DNA of 64,000 bases from Neisseria animalis (GCF_900636515.1 NZ_LR134287.1:248001-312000), one strand, 5' to 3'; positions 36,399-46,232 are shown, counted from the stretch's first letter. Program-made: numbers and translations. Notes: generated by a model not told the origin, from the sequence alone.

Positions 36399-37754
36399 AT
36401 GCTGTCCCTCTTAAAATCCAAGCCCGGCAAACCGGTGCCCGAAGCCGAGGTGCTGGAACGCTACAACCGGCTGCGCTGGCACGCGCTGTTCGGGATTTTT
36501 ATCGGCTACGCCGCGTATTACATTCTGCGTAACAACTTTCTGCTTTCATCGCCCGAGCTGATTGCCGAATTCGGCTTTACCAAAAAAGACATCGGCTTTA
36601 TTTCCGGCACCATGCTGATTGTGTACGGCATCAGCAAAGGCGTGATGTCCGCACTGGCCGACAAATCCAACCCCAAACACTTCATGATTTTCGGTTTGGT
36701 CATGTCCGCGCTGGTCAACCTGATGATGGGCTTTTCCGCCTCGTTTTGGATTTTCCTGCTGCTGTGCATCCTGAACGGTATTTTCCAAGGCATGGGCGCA
36801 GGGCCGGCCTATGTGGTTTTGGCAAGCTGGTTTCCCCGCAAATCCCGCGGCGTCACCACAGCGTTTTTCAATGTATCGCACAATGTCGGCGGCGGCCTGA
36901 TTGCCCCGATTTCCGGTGCGGCAGTGGCATGGTTGGGCACGGAACACTGGCAGGCGGCGCATTTTATCGTACCTTGCGCGATTGCAGCAGTGGTTGCCGT
37001 CATCGTGTATGTGTTCGGCGCAGGACGCACCTACAACGAAGGCCTGCCGCCGATGAACCAGATTCTGCACAACCAGAACGAAGAACTGGTGGTAACGAAG
37101 CAGGAAAACATAGATTTGACGACTTGGCAGATTTTCAAAGAATACATCGTTAAAGACATCAATGTCTGGTTCGTATCGTTTATCGACGTGTTTACCTACA
37201 TGATCCGCTTCGGCGTACTGACTTGGCTGCCGCTTTATCTTTTGGAAACCAAAGGTTTCACCAAAGGCCAGATGGCGGCGGCGTTTGCCATTTTCGAATG
37301 GGCGGCGATTCCCTCCACGCTGCTGGCGGGCTGGGTAACGGACACTTATTTCAAAGGCAAACGCATGCCGCTGTCGATGATAACGCTGGTGGGCGTGGGC
37401 ATCGCGATTTTCGCCTACTGGGGCGGCAGCGACTTGCTGACGGTAACCATCGGTGCGGGCGTGGTCGGCTGCCTGATTTATGTACCGATGTTTTTGTCTT
37501 CGCTGCAAACCATCGAACTCGTTCCCTCCTTTGCCGCCGGATCCGCCACCGGCCTGCGCGGTCTGCTCAGCTACGTTTTAGGCAGCTTCTCCGGCACCGC
37601 ACTGTTCGGCATTCTCGCCGAACGCTACGGCTGGGACGCGGGTTTCTACCTGCTGCTGTTTGCCGTTGTTGCGTGTATCTTCTGCTGCTACATGACCCAC
37701 CGCGGCGTGATGAAGCTGGAACGTAAAAAACAAGAAGCCGCAAACCAAGCGTAG
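36399..37754 (+). CDS. MFS organophosphate:phosphate antiporter, UhpT/GlpT type
   Basis: 451 residues and 12 transmembrane segments. The start RYNRLRWHALFGIFIGYAAYYILRNNFLLSSPEL and the GAGPAYVVLASWFPRKSRGVTTAFFNVSHNVGGGL motif are characteristic of the hexose-6-phosphate/glycerol-3-phosphate family; the closest impression is UhpT. It should import sugar phosphates in exchange for phosphate at the inner membrane. No uhpABC sensor genes are nearby. Confidence 0.88.
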   Translation: MLSLLKSKPGKPVPEAEVLERYNRLRWHALFGIFIGYAAYYILRNNFLLSSPELIAEFGFTKKDIGFISGTMLIVYGISKGVMSALADKSNPKHFMIFGLVMSALVNLMMGFSASFWIFLLLCILNGIFQGMGAGPAYVVLASWFPRKSRGVTTAFFNVSHNVGGGLIAPISGAAVAWLGTEHWQAAHFIVPCAIAAVVAVIVYVFGAGRTYNEGLPPMNQILHNQNEELVVTKQENIDLTTWQIFKEYIVKDINVWFVSFIDVFTYMIRFGVLTWLPLYLLETKGFTKGQMAAAFAIFEWAAIPSTLLAGWVTDTYFKGKRMPLSMITLVGVGIAIFAYWGGSDLLTVTIGAGVVGCLIYVPMFLSSLQTIELVPSFAAGSATGLRGLLSYVLGSFSGTALFGILAERYGWDAGFYLLLFAVVACIFCCYMTHRGVMKLERKKQEAANQA

Positions 37755-37772
37755 TGATTTCTAAATCATAGC

Positions 37773-37811
37773 AAAGGCCGTCTGCAAAACAATTTGCAGA
37801 CGGCCTTTTTG
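37773..37811 (+). terminator. DUS inverted-repeat terminator
   Basis: aaaggccgtctgcaaa and tttgcagacggcctttt with a 6-bp loop, 18 bp after the transporter stop. Confidence 0.85.
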
Positions 37812-37900
37812 GGATTCGTACAACGAAAAACAGGCGTGCAGCGTGTATTGTGCGGTACGCATACGGATTTCGATGGTTGGGAATGGAAATGCGGAAAATA

Positions 37901-38007
37901 TATAGTCGAATAAAATAAGAATGAGACAAGGCAGCGAAGCCGCAGACAGTACACATAGTACGGCAAGGCAAAGCAACGCTGTATCATTCTTATTTTAAAT
38001 GACTATA
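37901..38007 (-). mobile_element. Correia-like element (CREE), full length, 107 bp, reverse
   Basis: A complete copy in the opposite orientation to those at 5784, 12789 and 17450: TATAGTCGAATAAAATAAGA ... TCTTATTTTAAATGACTATA. It is not next to a terminator. Confidence 0.92.
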
Positions 38008-38140
38008 GTTGGAGAACACAAAATGAAATAAGACAGTAAGGTTCGGCAGACTTGCCGCTTCGAAAGTTTACTCAAACCCTTCCCCGAATCAGGTGTAAAT
38101 ATAATATATCACTTTGATTTTAATGATTAAAAATAAATAA

Positions 38141-38172
38141 TGCCGTCTGCAAAATATGGTTTTCAGACGGCA
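38141..38172 (-). terminator. Uptake-sequence inverted repeat, terminator of the membrane-protein gene
   Basis: atgccgtctgcaaaa faces ttttcagacggcat: a mixed pair with one CTGCA and one CTGAA arm, 27 bp after the leftward gene. Confidence 0.65.
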
Positions 38173-38198
38173 TGAATCGGATAAAGTGCGTGCGCGGC

Positions 38199-38867
38199 TT
38201 ATGTCGTTCCGATGCTCGCCACACTTTTTTTGTCGGACTCGGGTTGATACAGAAAAACGGCAATACAGAATAAAACCGGCAACACCATTTCGGTAGATTC
38301 CTCCAGAGACCGGATAACCGCCTCCGAGCGTTCGGAAAGCGTAATGTCGAATAATTTGTTTAATTGCGCATTCAGGCGGTCGGCAAACTTGCTTGCCGCC
38401 AGCAATATCAAAGCCAAAACAGTATAACCATATGCCGCCTGCCATGAACGTGGCGATTGGCGCAGATGTTTGAGAAAGGTTCTGCCCAAATAAAATACCA
38501 AAAATAATAAAAACAGAATAATTGCGATACCGGCCAGCTTATCGGATAAAGGAATGAAGCCGCTGCGGTAGAAATGGATTTTTAAAAAGCTCATATCGGA
38601 TAAAGACTTGTGCAAATCCATTTCGCGCAAACCAAACAATACCGCTGCGGCAGCCGCCGCCAAGCGGATTGGAACGGTAAAACGGCCGCACAGACACACA
38701 ACCGCCAATAAAAACCACAAACAGGTGCTGAAGATTTCAAAAGTGCCCGATTCGCCGAATAAGAAATCAACCAAATCCAGCGGCGCAAAAACCGCAATAT
38801 GCAAAACCGCCGCCCAATAGACAAACAGTAATAAAGTGCTGATTAAAAAATGACGGGATACACTCAT
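38199..38867 (-). CDS. Polytopic membrane protein of unknown function
   Basis: 222 residues with about six hydrophobic segments. Notable conserved-looking parts are a cytoplasmic/periplasmic loop LREMDLHKSLSDMSFLKIHFYRSGFIPLSDK (about 83-113) and the C-terminal SERSEAVIRSLEESTEMVLPVLFCIAVFLYQP. No known family recognised. Start ATG 38867 preferred; a TTG seven codons upstream lies inside the palindrome tacattcaagaatgta (38880-38895), which could be an operator. Confidence 0.7.
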   Translation of the reverse strand: MSVSRHFLISTLLLFVYWAAVLHIAVFAPLDLVDFLFGESGTFEIFSTCLWFLLAVVCLCGRFTVPIRLAAAAAAVLFGLREMDLHKSLSDMSFLKIHFYRSGFIPLSDKLAGIAIILFLLFLVFYLGRTFLKHLRQSPRSWQAAYGYTVLALILLAASKFADRLNAQLNKLFDITLSERSEAVIRSLEESTEMVLPVLFCIAVFLYQPESDKKSVASIGTT

Positions 38868-38879
38868 GACCGGCTTCAA

Positions 38880-39360
38880 TACATTCAAGAATGTATGTAA
38901 TTTTATACCAATATAGGCAGCAGGTGTTAACTTTTATAAAAATGCGGCATTAGGAACATTTCGGATACCTTTCAAATTTCCAAAATAATCCTTAACAAAC
39001 AGAATCTTACTCTATTTACTCATGCCATGATGAAATGCCGGACTGCGAAGTCTGCAAATCATCCATCGGGCAGATTGGTGGTTTTATGAATACTTAAATC
39101 GGGTATTCATCAAAAATGAACAAGTTATCTATGATTCCGTATCAGGCTGAAACAGGCACCTCTTAACGGTGTATGGGTGCAGCAAGTGAGGGGAGCAGTG
39201 GTACGCATACAGGTTTCGATAATCGGGGATATGGGAATACAGGAAATAAAGAATGCCGTCTGAAAAAAGGATATGGGATTTCAGACGGCATCAGATTGGG
39301 GAAAACGCGTGCGTGGTTTACGCTACACACACTACGCTTGTTATGTGGTACTACGTTTGC
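38880..39360. other. Intergenic region with palindromes and uptake-sequence stem
   Basis: 480 bp without a gene. It holds the 7-bp-arm palindrome tacattc-aa-gaatgta (38880-38895) before the leftward membrane gene, an inverted repeat atgaatac/gtattcat (39086-39110), and a CTGAA-type uptake-sequence stem (39253-39288, atgccgtctgaaaa / atttcagacggcat) that probably terminates the leftward gene ending at 39361. Confidence 0.5.
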
Positions 39361-40206
39361 TTATGAAATACATTTTTGTATGGATAATTTTGGTTTCTCA
39401 GGGTTAATATCAAAATTTATAAAATCATTTTCTTCGTTATTTTTTACGCCGTATCTAATAATGCCCCACACATCTTGCTGCTCGATACTTGTATTGTCGA
39501 CCAGTACATATTGATGATTAGGATCAATGTAAATAAATTTCCCATTTTCTAAATCTTTAGGTAATTTACAAGCTTTATTAGAATAGAAATCCAGTGTTTG
39601 CGCCAATGCATAAACCTTTGTGCTTAATATATTTTTATGGAAATATTTATTATTGAATTTGTAAAAAAATATGATACAACAAATTGTAGAGATGACAAAA
39701 AGTAAATGTTGAATATGGGATTCAACTCCAAATGCTCCAGTTTTCTTAATCCAGTCATATAACTGGTAACTAAAGATAAGAACCATGATACCCATCAAGG
39801 CCATCACAAATGGATAAACTTTTTTGAAAAATAAAATGCCTGTTAAAAAAGATCTTGAAAAAGGAAATAAGGAAGCATCAACATAATAAACGCTATTGAT
39901 GATGCTTGATGCTTCTGCTGTACAAACGATTACTACCCCTGTTATCGTTAGCGTAATTGTTATCTTTGTCAAAAATAGTTCTAAAATGGGCGAGAAAATC
40001 CTTTCAAGCGAGCTTATTAAAAATAAAACTGAGAAAAAGACACCTATTAAAAACAAAGAATCATTAGTTATCCCGAACCAACCTAAAAAGTTATCTTCTT
40101 CCTCACTCTGCCAACTTAAAAAAATCATAAAACAACCAATTAAGGCAAAAATGCCACGAGTTAACCCTAACCATTGAAATTTTTTCTGTATGTCAGTTTC
40201 AGACAT
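39361..40206 (-). CDS. AT-rich membrane protein of unknown function
   Basis: 281 residues: a short basic start, then about five to six transmembrane segments to residue 195, followed by a soluble C-terminal domain of about 85 residues (SNKACKLPKDLENGKFIYIDPNHQYVLVDNTS ... IRYGVKNNEENDFINFD). The base composition is strikingly AT-rich and the codon use unlike every neighbour, a sign of acquisition from outside. I recognise no family. Membrane immunity or anti-phage proteins can look like this, but there is no partner gene to support that. Confidence 0.78.
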   Translation of the reverse strand: MSETDIQKKFQWLGLTRGIFALIGCFMIFLSWQSEEEDNFLGWFGITNDSLFLIGVFFSVLFLISSLERIFSPILELFLTKITITLTITGVVIVCTAEASSIINSVYYVDASLFPFSRSFLTGILFFKKVYPFVMALMGIMVLIFSYQLYDWIKKTGAFGVESHIQHLLFVISTICCIIFFYKFNNKYFHKNILSTKVYALAQTLDFYSNKACKLPKDLENGKFIYIDPNHQYVLVDNTSIEQQDVWGIIRYGVKNNEENDFINFDINPEKPKLSIQKCIS

Positions 40207-40298
40207 TGTGCTTATCTCTTCAAAATATATAAATCAAAACTTTTGTTTAATGGCAAACTGTAACCTGCATGAATTCCAATATCTCAGAGTACGGTGTT

Positions 40299-40333
40299 AA
40301 CCCACCATTTCTCATTTTGGAAAGTGGTGGGTT
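40299..40333 (-). repeat. Inverted repeat near polA 3' end
   Basis: aacccaccattt and aaagtggtgggtt form a 12-bp imperfect stem 55 bp beyond the polA stop; a degenerate third copy (acacccacccta) follows. No T-run; a possible terminator for polA or remnant repeat. Confidence 0.4.
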
Positions 40334-40387
40334 GACACCCACCCTACTCATGTCATCGCAACCTGACCATTTTCAGATGGCCTCAAA

Positions 40388-43192
40388 TCAATGCGCCTCT
40401 TCCCAATTCTCCCCATTTCCAACTTCCGCTACCAGCGGCACAGCCAGCAGCCCGCCGTCCACTTCCGCCATAATCTGCGGCAGCTTTTCTTTCACCAAAT
40501 CCAATTCTGAATCAACTACTTCCAACACCAATTCGTCATGCACCTGCATAATCAGTTTGCTGGCAAGGCCGTCTGAACGCAGCCAGTCGCGCACGTCTAT
40601 CATGGCGCGTTTGATGAGGTCGGAGGCGGTGCCCTGCATGGGGGCGTTGATGGCGGCGCGTTCGGCTCCGGCGCGGGCGTTGCCGTTTTTGCTGTGGATG
40701 TCGGGCAGGTAGAGGCGGCGGCCGAACAGGGTTTCGACGTAGCCTTGCTGTGCGGCCTGCTCTTTGGTGCGCTGCATGTATTCGGCCACGCCGGGGTAGC
40801 GGGCGAAGTAGCGGTCGATGAAGTTTTTGGCGGAAAGGTTGTCGATGCCCAGCGATTTGGCGAGCCCGTATTGGCCCATGCCGTAAATCAGGCCGAAGTT
40901 GATGGTTTTGGCGTAACGGCGTTGCTCCGAACCGACGAGTTCGGGGGCGAGGCCGAATACTTCGGCGGCGGTGCGGCGGTGGATGTCTTCGCCGTTTTTA
41001 AAGGCTTCGATTAGGGTTTTGTCGCCGCTCAAATGTGCCATGATGCGCAGCTCGATTTGGGAGTAGTCGGCGGAGACGATGGTTTTGCCTGCGGGTGCGG
41101 TGAAGGCGCGGCGCACGCGGCGGCCCTCAAAGGTGCGGATGGGGATGTTTTGCAGGTTGGGGTTGTTGCTGGCGAGGCGGCCGGTGATGGCGACGGCTTG
41201 GGCGTAGTTGGTGTGGACGCGGCCGGTTGCCGGATGAATCATTTCGGGCAGCTTGTCGGTGTAGGTGGATTTGAGTTTGGCCAAGCTGCGGTTTTCGAGA
41301 ATGATTTTGGGCAGCGGATAATCGTGGGCGAGGCTTTCCAATACGGCTTCGTTGGTGGAAATGCCGCCGGAGGCGGTTTTTTTCAGGCCTTTGGTGGGAA
41401 TGCCCATTTTGTCGAACAGGATTTCCTGCAATTGTTTGGGCGAATTGAGGTTGAAGGGCTGGCCTGCGGCTTGGTAGGCCTGCTGCTCCAGCTCTAAAAT
41501 GCGCGCGCCGAGTTCGCGGCTTTGTGCGGCGAGTTCGGCTTTGTCGATGTGCACGCCGTTGCGTTCCATTTCAAACAATACTTGGGCAACGGGCAGCTCC
41601 ATTTGTTCATACATTTCAAGCTGTTTGTCATCCATTTGCGCTTTCAGACAGGCTTCGAGGCGCAGGGCGAAATCGGCATCTTGGCAGGCGTATCCGGCGG
41701 CTTGCTCAAGGGCGACGTCGGCAAACGAAATCTGCTTGGCGCCTTTACCGCACAGGGATTCGTAGGTAATGGTATCCAAGCCGAGCCAGCGTTCGGCGAG
41801 TTCGTCGAGGCCGTGTCCTTTGTGGCTTTCAACGATGTAGGAGGCAAGCATGGCATCGCCGGAAATGCCGCGCAAGGCGATGTTGCAGTTGGCGAAAACG
41901 TGTTGGTCGTATTTGAGGTTTTGGCCGGTTTTTTTCAGCTTTTCGCTTTCAAGATACGGTTTCAGACGGCCTAATGCCGTCTGCAAATCAAGCTGTTCGG
42001 GCGCGGCGGTGGGATTGTGTCCCAAAGGAACGTACACGGCTTCGCCGGCTTGGAATGCGATGCTGATGCCGACCAGCTGCGCGTTCATGGCATCGAGCGA
42101 GGTGGTTTCGGTGTCAAGGCCGATTTGCCCGGCAGCAGCGAGTTTTTCCAGCAGCGCGGCAAACTGCGCTTCGGTGGTAATGGCTTGGTAGTTTAGGGTT
42201 GCAGGAGGTTCGGGGCGTTCGATTATGTTTTCGCGGGGCAAAGTCTGACCGTTGTCCGGCATGTCGGCAAGTGCGGCCTGCTCTCCGATATGGCTGCCGC
42301 CGAACAAATCTCCGGCGGCTTCGTGCCGGCGTTCTTCCGCTTCTTTGAGCCAAGTGCGGAAATTCAGGCGTTTGAACTCGACTGCAAGCTGCGTCCATTT
42401 CGGCGTGCGGCGGCGCAGGCTGTCGATGCCTTCGGGCAGTTCGCCGTGCAAATCCAAATCGGTTTTGATGGTAACAAGGTCGTAAGAGAGCGGCAGCTGC
42501 GGCAAGGCCGTCTGAAGGTTTTCGCCGACTTTGCCTTTGATTTCGCCTGCGTGCGCCATGACACCTTCGAGCGAACCGTATGCTTCCAGCCATTTGACGG
42601 CGGTTTTCGGACCGCATTTTTCCACGCCGGGGACGTTGTCCACTTTGTCGCCCATCAGTGCGAGATAGTCGCGGATTTGGTCGGGGCGCACGCCGAATTT
42701 GTTTTTCACCCCTTCGATATCGAGCGTTTCGCCGCTCATGGTGTTGACCAATATTACTTTATCGTCAACCAGTTGCGCCATGTCTTTGTCGCCGGTGGAA
42801 ACAATTACGTCCAATCCGTTTTCCGCACCCTGCCGCGCCAGTGTGCCGATAACGTCGTCCGCCTCCACATCAGGTACGACCAACACCGGCCAACCCAGCA
42901 GGCGCACCAGTTCGGGCAGCATTTCCGCCTGCGGGCGCAAATCGTCGGGCATGGGCGGACGGGTTGCCTTGTAGTCGGGAAACATTTCGTGGCGGAAGTT
43001 TTTTCCTTTGGCATCGAATACGCAGGCGCAATAATCATGCGGATAGTCGGCGCGCAGACGGCGCAGCATGTTCAATACGCCGTACACCGCCCCCGTGGGC
43101 GTGCCGTCGGGCGCGGTAAGCGGTGCCATGGCGTGGTAGGCGCGGTAGAGGTAGGAAGAACCGTCGACGAGGAGGAGGGTTTGTTGGGTCAT
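40388..43192 (-). CDS. polA: DNA polymerase I
   Basis: 934 residues. N-terminal 5'-3' exonuclease (LLVDGSSYLYRAYHAM; DVEADDVIGTLA; VSTGDKDMAQLV; MGDKVDNVPGV), a 3'-5' exonuclease domain with the catalytic DTET (GLDTETTSLDAM) and YxxxD (YACQDADFALRLE) retained, and the family A polymerase domain (SADYSQIELRIMAHLSGD, RRYAKTINFGLIYGMGQYGLA, MQVHDELVLEV). Proofreading thus appears intact, which is not so in all bacterial PolA. Confidence 0.98.
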   Translation of the reverse strand: MTQQTLLLVDGSSYLYRAYHAMAPLTAPDGTPTGAVYGVLNMLRRLRADYPHDYCACVFDAKGKNFRHEMFPDYKATRPPMPDDLRPQAEMLPELVRLLGWPVLVVPDVEADDVIGTLARQGAENGLDVIVSTGDKDMAQLVDDKVILVNTMSGETLDIEGVKNKFGVRPDQIRDYLALMGDKVDNVPGVEKCGPKTAVKWLEAYGSLEGVMAHAGEIKGKVGENLQTALPQLPLSYDLVTIKTDLDLHGELPEGIDSLRRRTPKWTQLAVEFKRLNFRTWLKEAEERRHEAAGDLFGGSHIGEQAALADMPDNGQTLPRENIIERPEPPATLNYQAITTEAQFAALLEKLAAAGQIGLDTETTSLDAMNAQLVGISIAFQAGEAVYVPLGHNPTAAPEQLDLQTALGRLKPYLESEKLKKTGQNLKYDQHVFANCNIALRGISGDAMLASYIVESHKGHGLDELAERWLGLDTITYESLCGKGAKQISFADVALEQAAGYACQDADFALRLEACLKAQMDDKQLEMYEQMELPVAQVLFEMERNGVHIDKAELAAQSRELGARILELEQQAYQAAGQPFNLNSPKQLQEILFDKMGIPTKGLKKTASGGISTNEAVLESLAHDYPLPKIILENRSLAKLKSTYTDKLPEMIHPATGRVHTNYAQAVAITGRLASNNPNLQNIPIRTFEGRRVRRAFTAPAGKTIVSADYSQIELRIMAHLSGDKTLIEAFKNGEDIHRRTAAEVFGLAPELVGSEQRRYAKTINFGLIYGMGQYGLAKSLGIDNLSAKNFIDRYFARYPGVAEYMQRTKEQAAQQGYVETLFGRRLYLPDIHSKNGNARAGAERAAINAPMQGTASDLIKRAMIDVRDWLRSDGLASKLIMQVHDELVLEVVDSELDLVKEKLPQIMAEVDGGLLAVPLVAEVGNGENWEEAH

Positions 43193-43238
43193 GATGAGGC
43201 CGTCTGCAAATTGATGGAAATGGGGAAATTATAAAGGA

Positions 43239-43283
43239 AAAAGCCGTCTGAAACCCAAACATCGGTTTTCAGACGGCTTTTAA
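43239..43283 (-). terminator. DUS inverted-repeat terminator, CTGAAA type
   Basis: aaaagccgtctgaaac and gttttcagacggctttt form the stem 8 bp after the leftward periplasmic-protein gene; it also separates it from polA. Confidence 0.75.
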
Positions 43284-43290
43284 GGCGGGA

Positions 43291-43764
43291 TTACCAGCTT
43301 TTGAATTCAAAAGTCTGCTGCGGATAGGATACGCCGTTGACCTGTACCTGCCAACGGTATTCGCCTGCCGGATCGGAGGCTTCCATGCGCCAGCATTTTT
43401 GGACAACAGGGGATTTGCCTGCTTCACGGATAACTTTGATGCGGCTGTCGATACGGTGGGTTTTGCCGTCAACCGAGCTGTGGGCATCGGCAAATACGGC
43501 TTTTTTCGGCGACTCGAAAGTTTCGACTACGTCTGCTTCCAGTGCCAAATCGGGCAGGTTGGAGGCTACCCAGCAGAACAGATGGTCGGGCTGGTTGCGG
43601 TAGAGCACTTTCGGATCGGGCAGGAAGCCACCTGCCAGATTGTTTGCATCGACTGCGCCGTAATCGATACGCGGCGCATTGTCGGGTTGCGCGTCTGTGT
43701 CGGCAGCGTGGACACCGAACGGGAGAAAAGCAGCGAGTAAGGCTGTTGCAGCAAATTTGTTCAT
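43291..43764 (-). CDS. Conserved periplasmic protein
   Basis: 157 residues with signal peptide MNKFAATALLAAFLPFGVHA (cleaved before ADTDAQ). Two cysteines (in HLFCWVAS and VQKCWRMEAS) may form a disulfide. The fold looks all-beta (YRWQVQVNGVSYPQQTFEFKSW at the end). Ribosome site aggaaaa fixes the start four codons after an earlier ATG. Function unknown; upstream neighbour is pyrD, 64 bp away. Confidence 0.75.
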   Translation of the reverse strand: MNKFAATALLAAFLPFGVHAADTDAQPDNAPRIDYGAVDANNLAGGFLPDPKVLYRNQPDHLFCWVASNLPDLALEADVVETFESPKKAVFADAHSSVDGKTHRIDSRIKVIREAGKSPVVQKCWRMEASDPAGEYRWQVQVNGVSYPQQTFEFKSW

Positions 43765-43828
43765 GATTTTCCTCAAATGTTTGATGTGCCCTGACGGGCT
43801 TTGGTTTTCAGACGGCCTGCAACGGCGG

Positions 43829-44833
43829 TTAACGAATCGTTTGCAGGCATTCTTTGATTAATGCGGGGCCGCGGTACACCAATCCGCTGTACACTTGGAC
43901 AGCGGTTGCGCCCAAGCGGATTTTTTCAGCAGCATCACGGCCTTCCATAATGCCGCCGACACCGATTACCGGTAATGCGCCGTCGATGTGTCCGACAAGC
44001 AGCTTCAGCACTTGGTTGCTTTTTTCGAGCACGGGCAGACCGCTCAAACCGCCTTGTTCGCCCGCCAATTTGTGGCTGCCCAAAGCGGATTTGTCGATGG
44101 TGGTGTTGGTGGCAATGATGCCGTCCATTTCTACTGTTTTCACAACATGGGCAATGTCGGCAATCTGCGCTTCGTCTAAGTCGGGAGCGATTTTTACCGC
44201 CAGCGGAACATATTTGCCATGCGCCGCGTGCAGATGGGCTTGTTTGTTTTTCAGGCTTTCCAACAGTGCGCTCAATTCATCGCCGCCTTGCAGCGCGCGC
44301 AGGTTTTTGGTGTTGGGCGAAGAGATGTTGACGGTAATATAGCTTGCATGGGCATAGGCTTTTTCCAAGCAAATCAAGTAGTCGTCAGCGGCATTTTCCA
44401 GCGGCGTAACCGCGTTTTTGCCGATGTTGATGCCGAGAATGCCTTGATAGCTGCTAGCTTCGATGTTTTTAATCATGGTATCGATGCCGTCGTTGTTGAA
44501 ACCCATGCGGTTGATGATGCCGCTGTGTTCGGGTACGCGGAACAGACGGGGTTGCGGATTGCCGGGCTGCGGCTTGGGCGTTACCGTACCGATTTCGAGA
44601 AAGCCGAAACCGAGTGCGCCCAAGGCATTGATATATGCTCCGTTTTTGTCCAAACCTGCGGCCAAACCTACGGGATTGGGCAGGTTCAAACCCATCAGTT
44701 CGGTGGGGTGGGTGCGGTGGTCGGCAACCGGAACCAAACCGAGCTTATGTGCGGTTTTGAGGCTGTCCAATGTCAGGTGGTGTGCTTTTTCGGCATCGAG
44801 TTTGAACAAAAATTTACGGGCAAGCGAGTACAT
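43829..44833 (-). CDS. pyrD: Dihydroorotate dehydrogenase (quinone), class 2
   Basis: 334 residues. The N-terminal amphipathic helices (MYSLARKFLFKLDAEKAHHLTLDSLK) target the membrane and quinone, as in class 2 enzymes. FMN/orotate motifs: GLAAGLDKNGAYI, NISSPNTKNL, and the serine of that motif is the class 2 catalytic base; VGVGGIMEGRDAAEKIRLGATAVQVYSGLVY near the end binds FMN phosphate. Catalyses the oxidation step of pyrimidine synthesis. Confidence 0.97.
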   Translation of the reverse strand: MYSLARKFLFKLDAEKAHHLTLDSLKTAHKLGLVPVADHRTHPTELMGLNLPNPVGLAAGLDKNGAYINALGALGFGFLEIGTVTPKPQPGNPQPRLFRVPEHSGIINRMGFNNDGIDTMIKNIEASSYQGILGINIGKNAVTPLENAADDYLICLEKAYAHASYITVNISSPNTKNLRALQGGDELSALLESLKNKQAHLHAAHGKYVPLAVKIAPDLDEAQIADIAHVVKTVEMDGIIATNTTIDKSALGSHKLAGEQGGLSGLPVLEKSNQVLKLLVGHIDGALPVIGVGGIMEGRDAAEKIRLGATAVQVYSGLVYRGPALIKECLQTIR

Positions 44834-44888
44834 AATAATTTCCGCCGATTGGAAACAAATAATGCCATTTTACCTGAAAATTGCATGA

Positions 44889-44941
44889 TGCCGTCTGCAA
44901 ATTGAATGATTGCTTGGAAACCGGCTAATTTGCAGACGGCA
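44889..44941. repeat. Inverted uptake-sequence pair in a divergent promoter region
   Basis: tgccgtctgcaaatt and aatttgcagacggca (15-bp perfect arms, 23-bp loop) lie upstream of both pyrD and the alcohol dehydrogenase, where a terminator for neither gene is expected. The rest of the 326-bp region shows a second CTGAA pair (about 45075-45130) and no further feature. Confidence 0.6.
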
Positions 44942-45159
44942 ATCTGTTTTGTTTCACGGGAGATTCGGAAATTTTGTAATTTATGCGGTTAAATATTGTG
45001 TAGATTGGCCGGTCTCACACAGTATTACGTTTTAAGGCATACCTTTCATAGGAAGCAAGGTGTATCATGATGAGAGGCCGTCTGAAAAGTGGCTTGTATA
45101 TTTTTGTAACTTCCGCATTTTTCAGACGGCATACGTCAACAAACAATAAGGAGCTACCC

Positions 45160-46221
45160 ATGACCATTCCCGTTAAAGCCTATGCCGCGCAAAGCCCTTC
45201 CTCACCTCTCGCACCGTTTGACTTCGAGCGGCGCGATTTGCGCGACAACGATGTTGAAATCGACATCCTTTACTGCGGCGTGTGTCATTCCGACCTGCAC
45301 ACCGCCCGCGCCGATTGGGGCGAAGCATTTTCACTTTATCCGGTTGTTCCCGGTCATGAAATCGTCGGCCGCGTCAAAAGCATCGGTAGTGCCGTCAGCA
45401 AATACAAAGTCGGCGATTTGGTCGGTGTCGGCTGCATGGTGGATTCTTGTCAAGAATGCCCGCCCTGCCATCATGATTTGGAACAATTCTGCGAACAGGG
45501 TATGACCGGCACTTACAGCAGCCGCGACCGCATCGACGGCAGCATTACCCAAGGCGGCTACAGCACCGGCATCGTCGTGCGCGAAGAATTTGTTTTGCGC
45601 GTTCCCGAAAGCCTCGACACCAAAGCCGTCGCACCGCTTTTGTGCGCCGGCATCACCACCTATTCCCCCTTGCGCCATTGGAACGTAAAACCCGGCAGCA
45701 AAGTCGCCGTCATCGGCCTCGGCGGATTGGGGCATATGGCAATCAAACTCGCCAAAGCCATGGGCGCGGAAGTGAGCCTGTTTACCCGCTCCAAAGGCAA
45801 AGAGCAAGACGCTTACGCATTGGGCGCAAGCCGCGTGATTTACTCCACCGACGAAGCCGCCATGCAGGCTGCCGCCAACCAATTCGATCTGATTATCGAC
45901 ACCGTACCCTACACCCACGACTTAAAACCCTATATCCCCACCTTGGCGTTGGACGGCACGCTGGTGTTGGTCGGACTGGTCGGCGAACTCGAGCAAACCA
46001 TCTCCACCGTACCGCTCCTGTTCGGCCGCCGCTCAATCGCCGCCTCGCTCATCGGCGGCATCAAAGAGACTCAGGAAATGCTGGACTTCTGCGCCGAACA
46101 CAACGTCTTGCCTGAAGTGGAAATGATTGATATGCAGAATATCAACGAAGCCTATGAGCGTATGCTCAAAAGCGACGTGAAATACCGCTTTGTGATTGAT
46201 ATGGAAAGTTTGAAAAAATAA
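45160..46221 (+). CDS. Zinc-dependent NAD(P) alcohol dehydrogenase, YahK/cinnamyl type
   Basis: 353 residues. Catalytic zinc ligands C39 (with the CGVCHSDLH motif) and H66-E67 (PGHE), structural zinc C97, C100, C103, C111. The dinucleotide fold is GLGGLGHMAIKLAKAMGA. The pattern matches the medium-chain cinnamyl-alcohol/aldehyde reductase group (YahK, AdhP-like), which reduces aldehydes with NADPH. A strong ribosome site (aaggag) fixes the start; upstream in-frame codons contain uptake sequences. Confidence 0.9.
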   Translation: MTIPVKAYAAQSPSSPLAPFDFERRDLRDNDVEIDILYCGVCHSDLHTARADWGEAFSLYPVVPGHEIVGRVKSIGSAVSKYKVGDLVGVGCMVDSCQECPPCHHDLEQFCEQGMTGTYSSRDRIDGSITQGGYSTGIVVREEFVLRVPESLDTKAVAPLLCAGITTYSPLRHWNVKPGSKVAVIGLGGLGHMAIKLAKAMGAEVSLFTRSKGKEQDAYALGASRVIYSTDEAAMQAAANQFDLIIDTVPYTHDLKPYIPTLALDGTLVLVGLVGELEQTISTVPLLFGRRSIAASLIGGIKETQEMLDFCAEHNVLPEVEMIDMQNINEAYERMLKSDVKYRFVIDMESLKK

Positions 46222-46232
46222 AGTTGTTCATA

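Noticed and set aside
42290..43234. Long open frame opposite polA (314 codons)
   Set aside because: It lies wholly antisense to conserved PolA domains, has low-complexity composition from GC-rich codons, and no recognisable motif or ribosome site.
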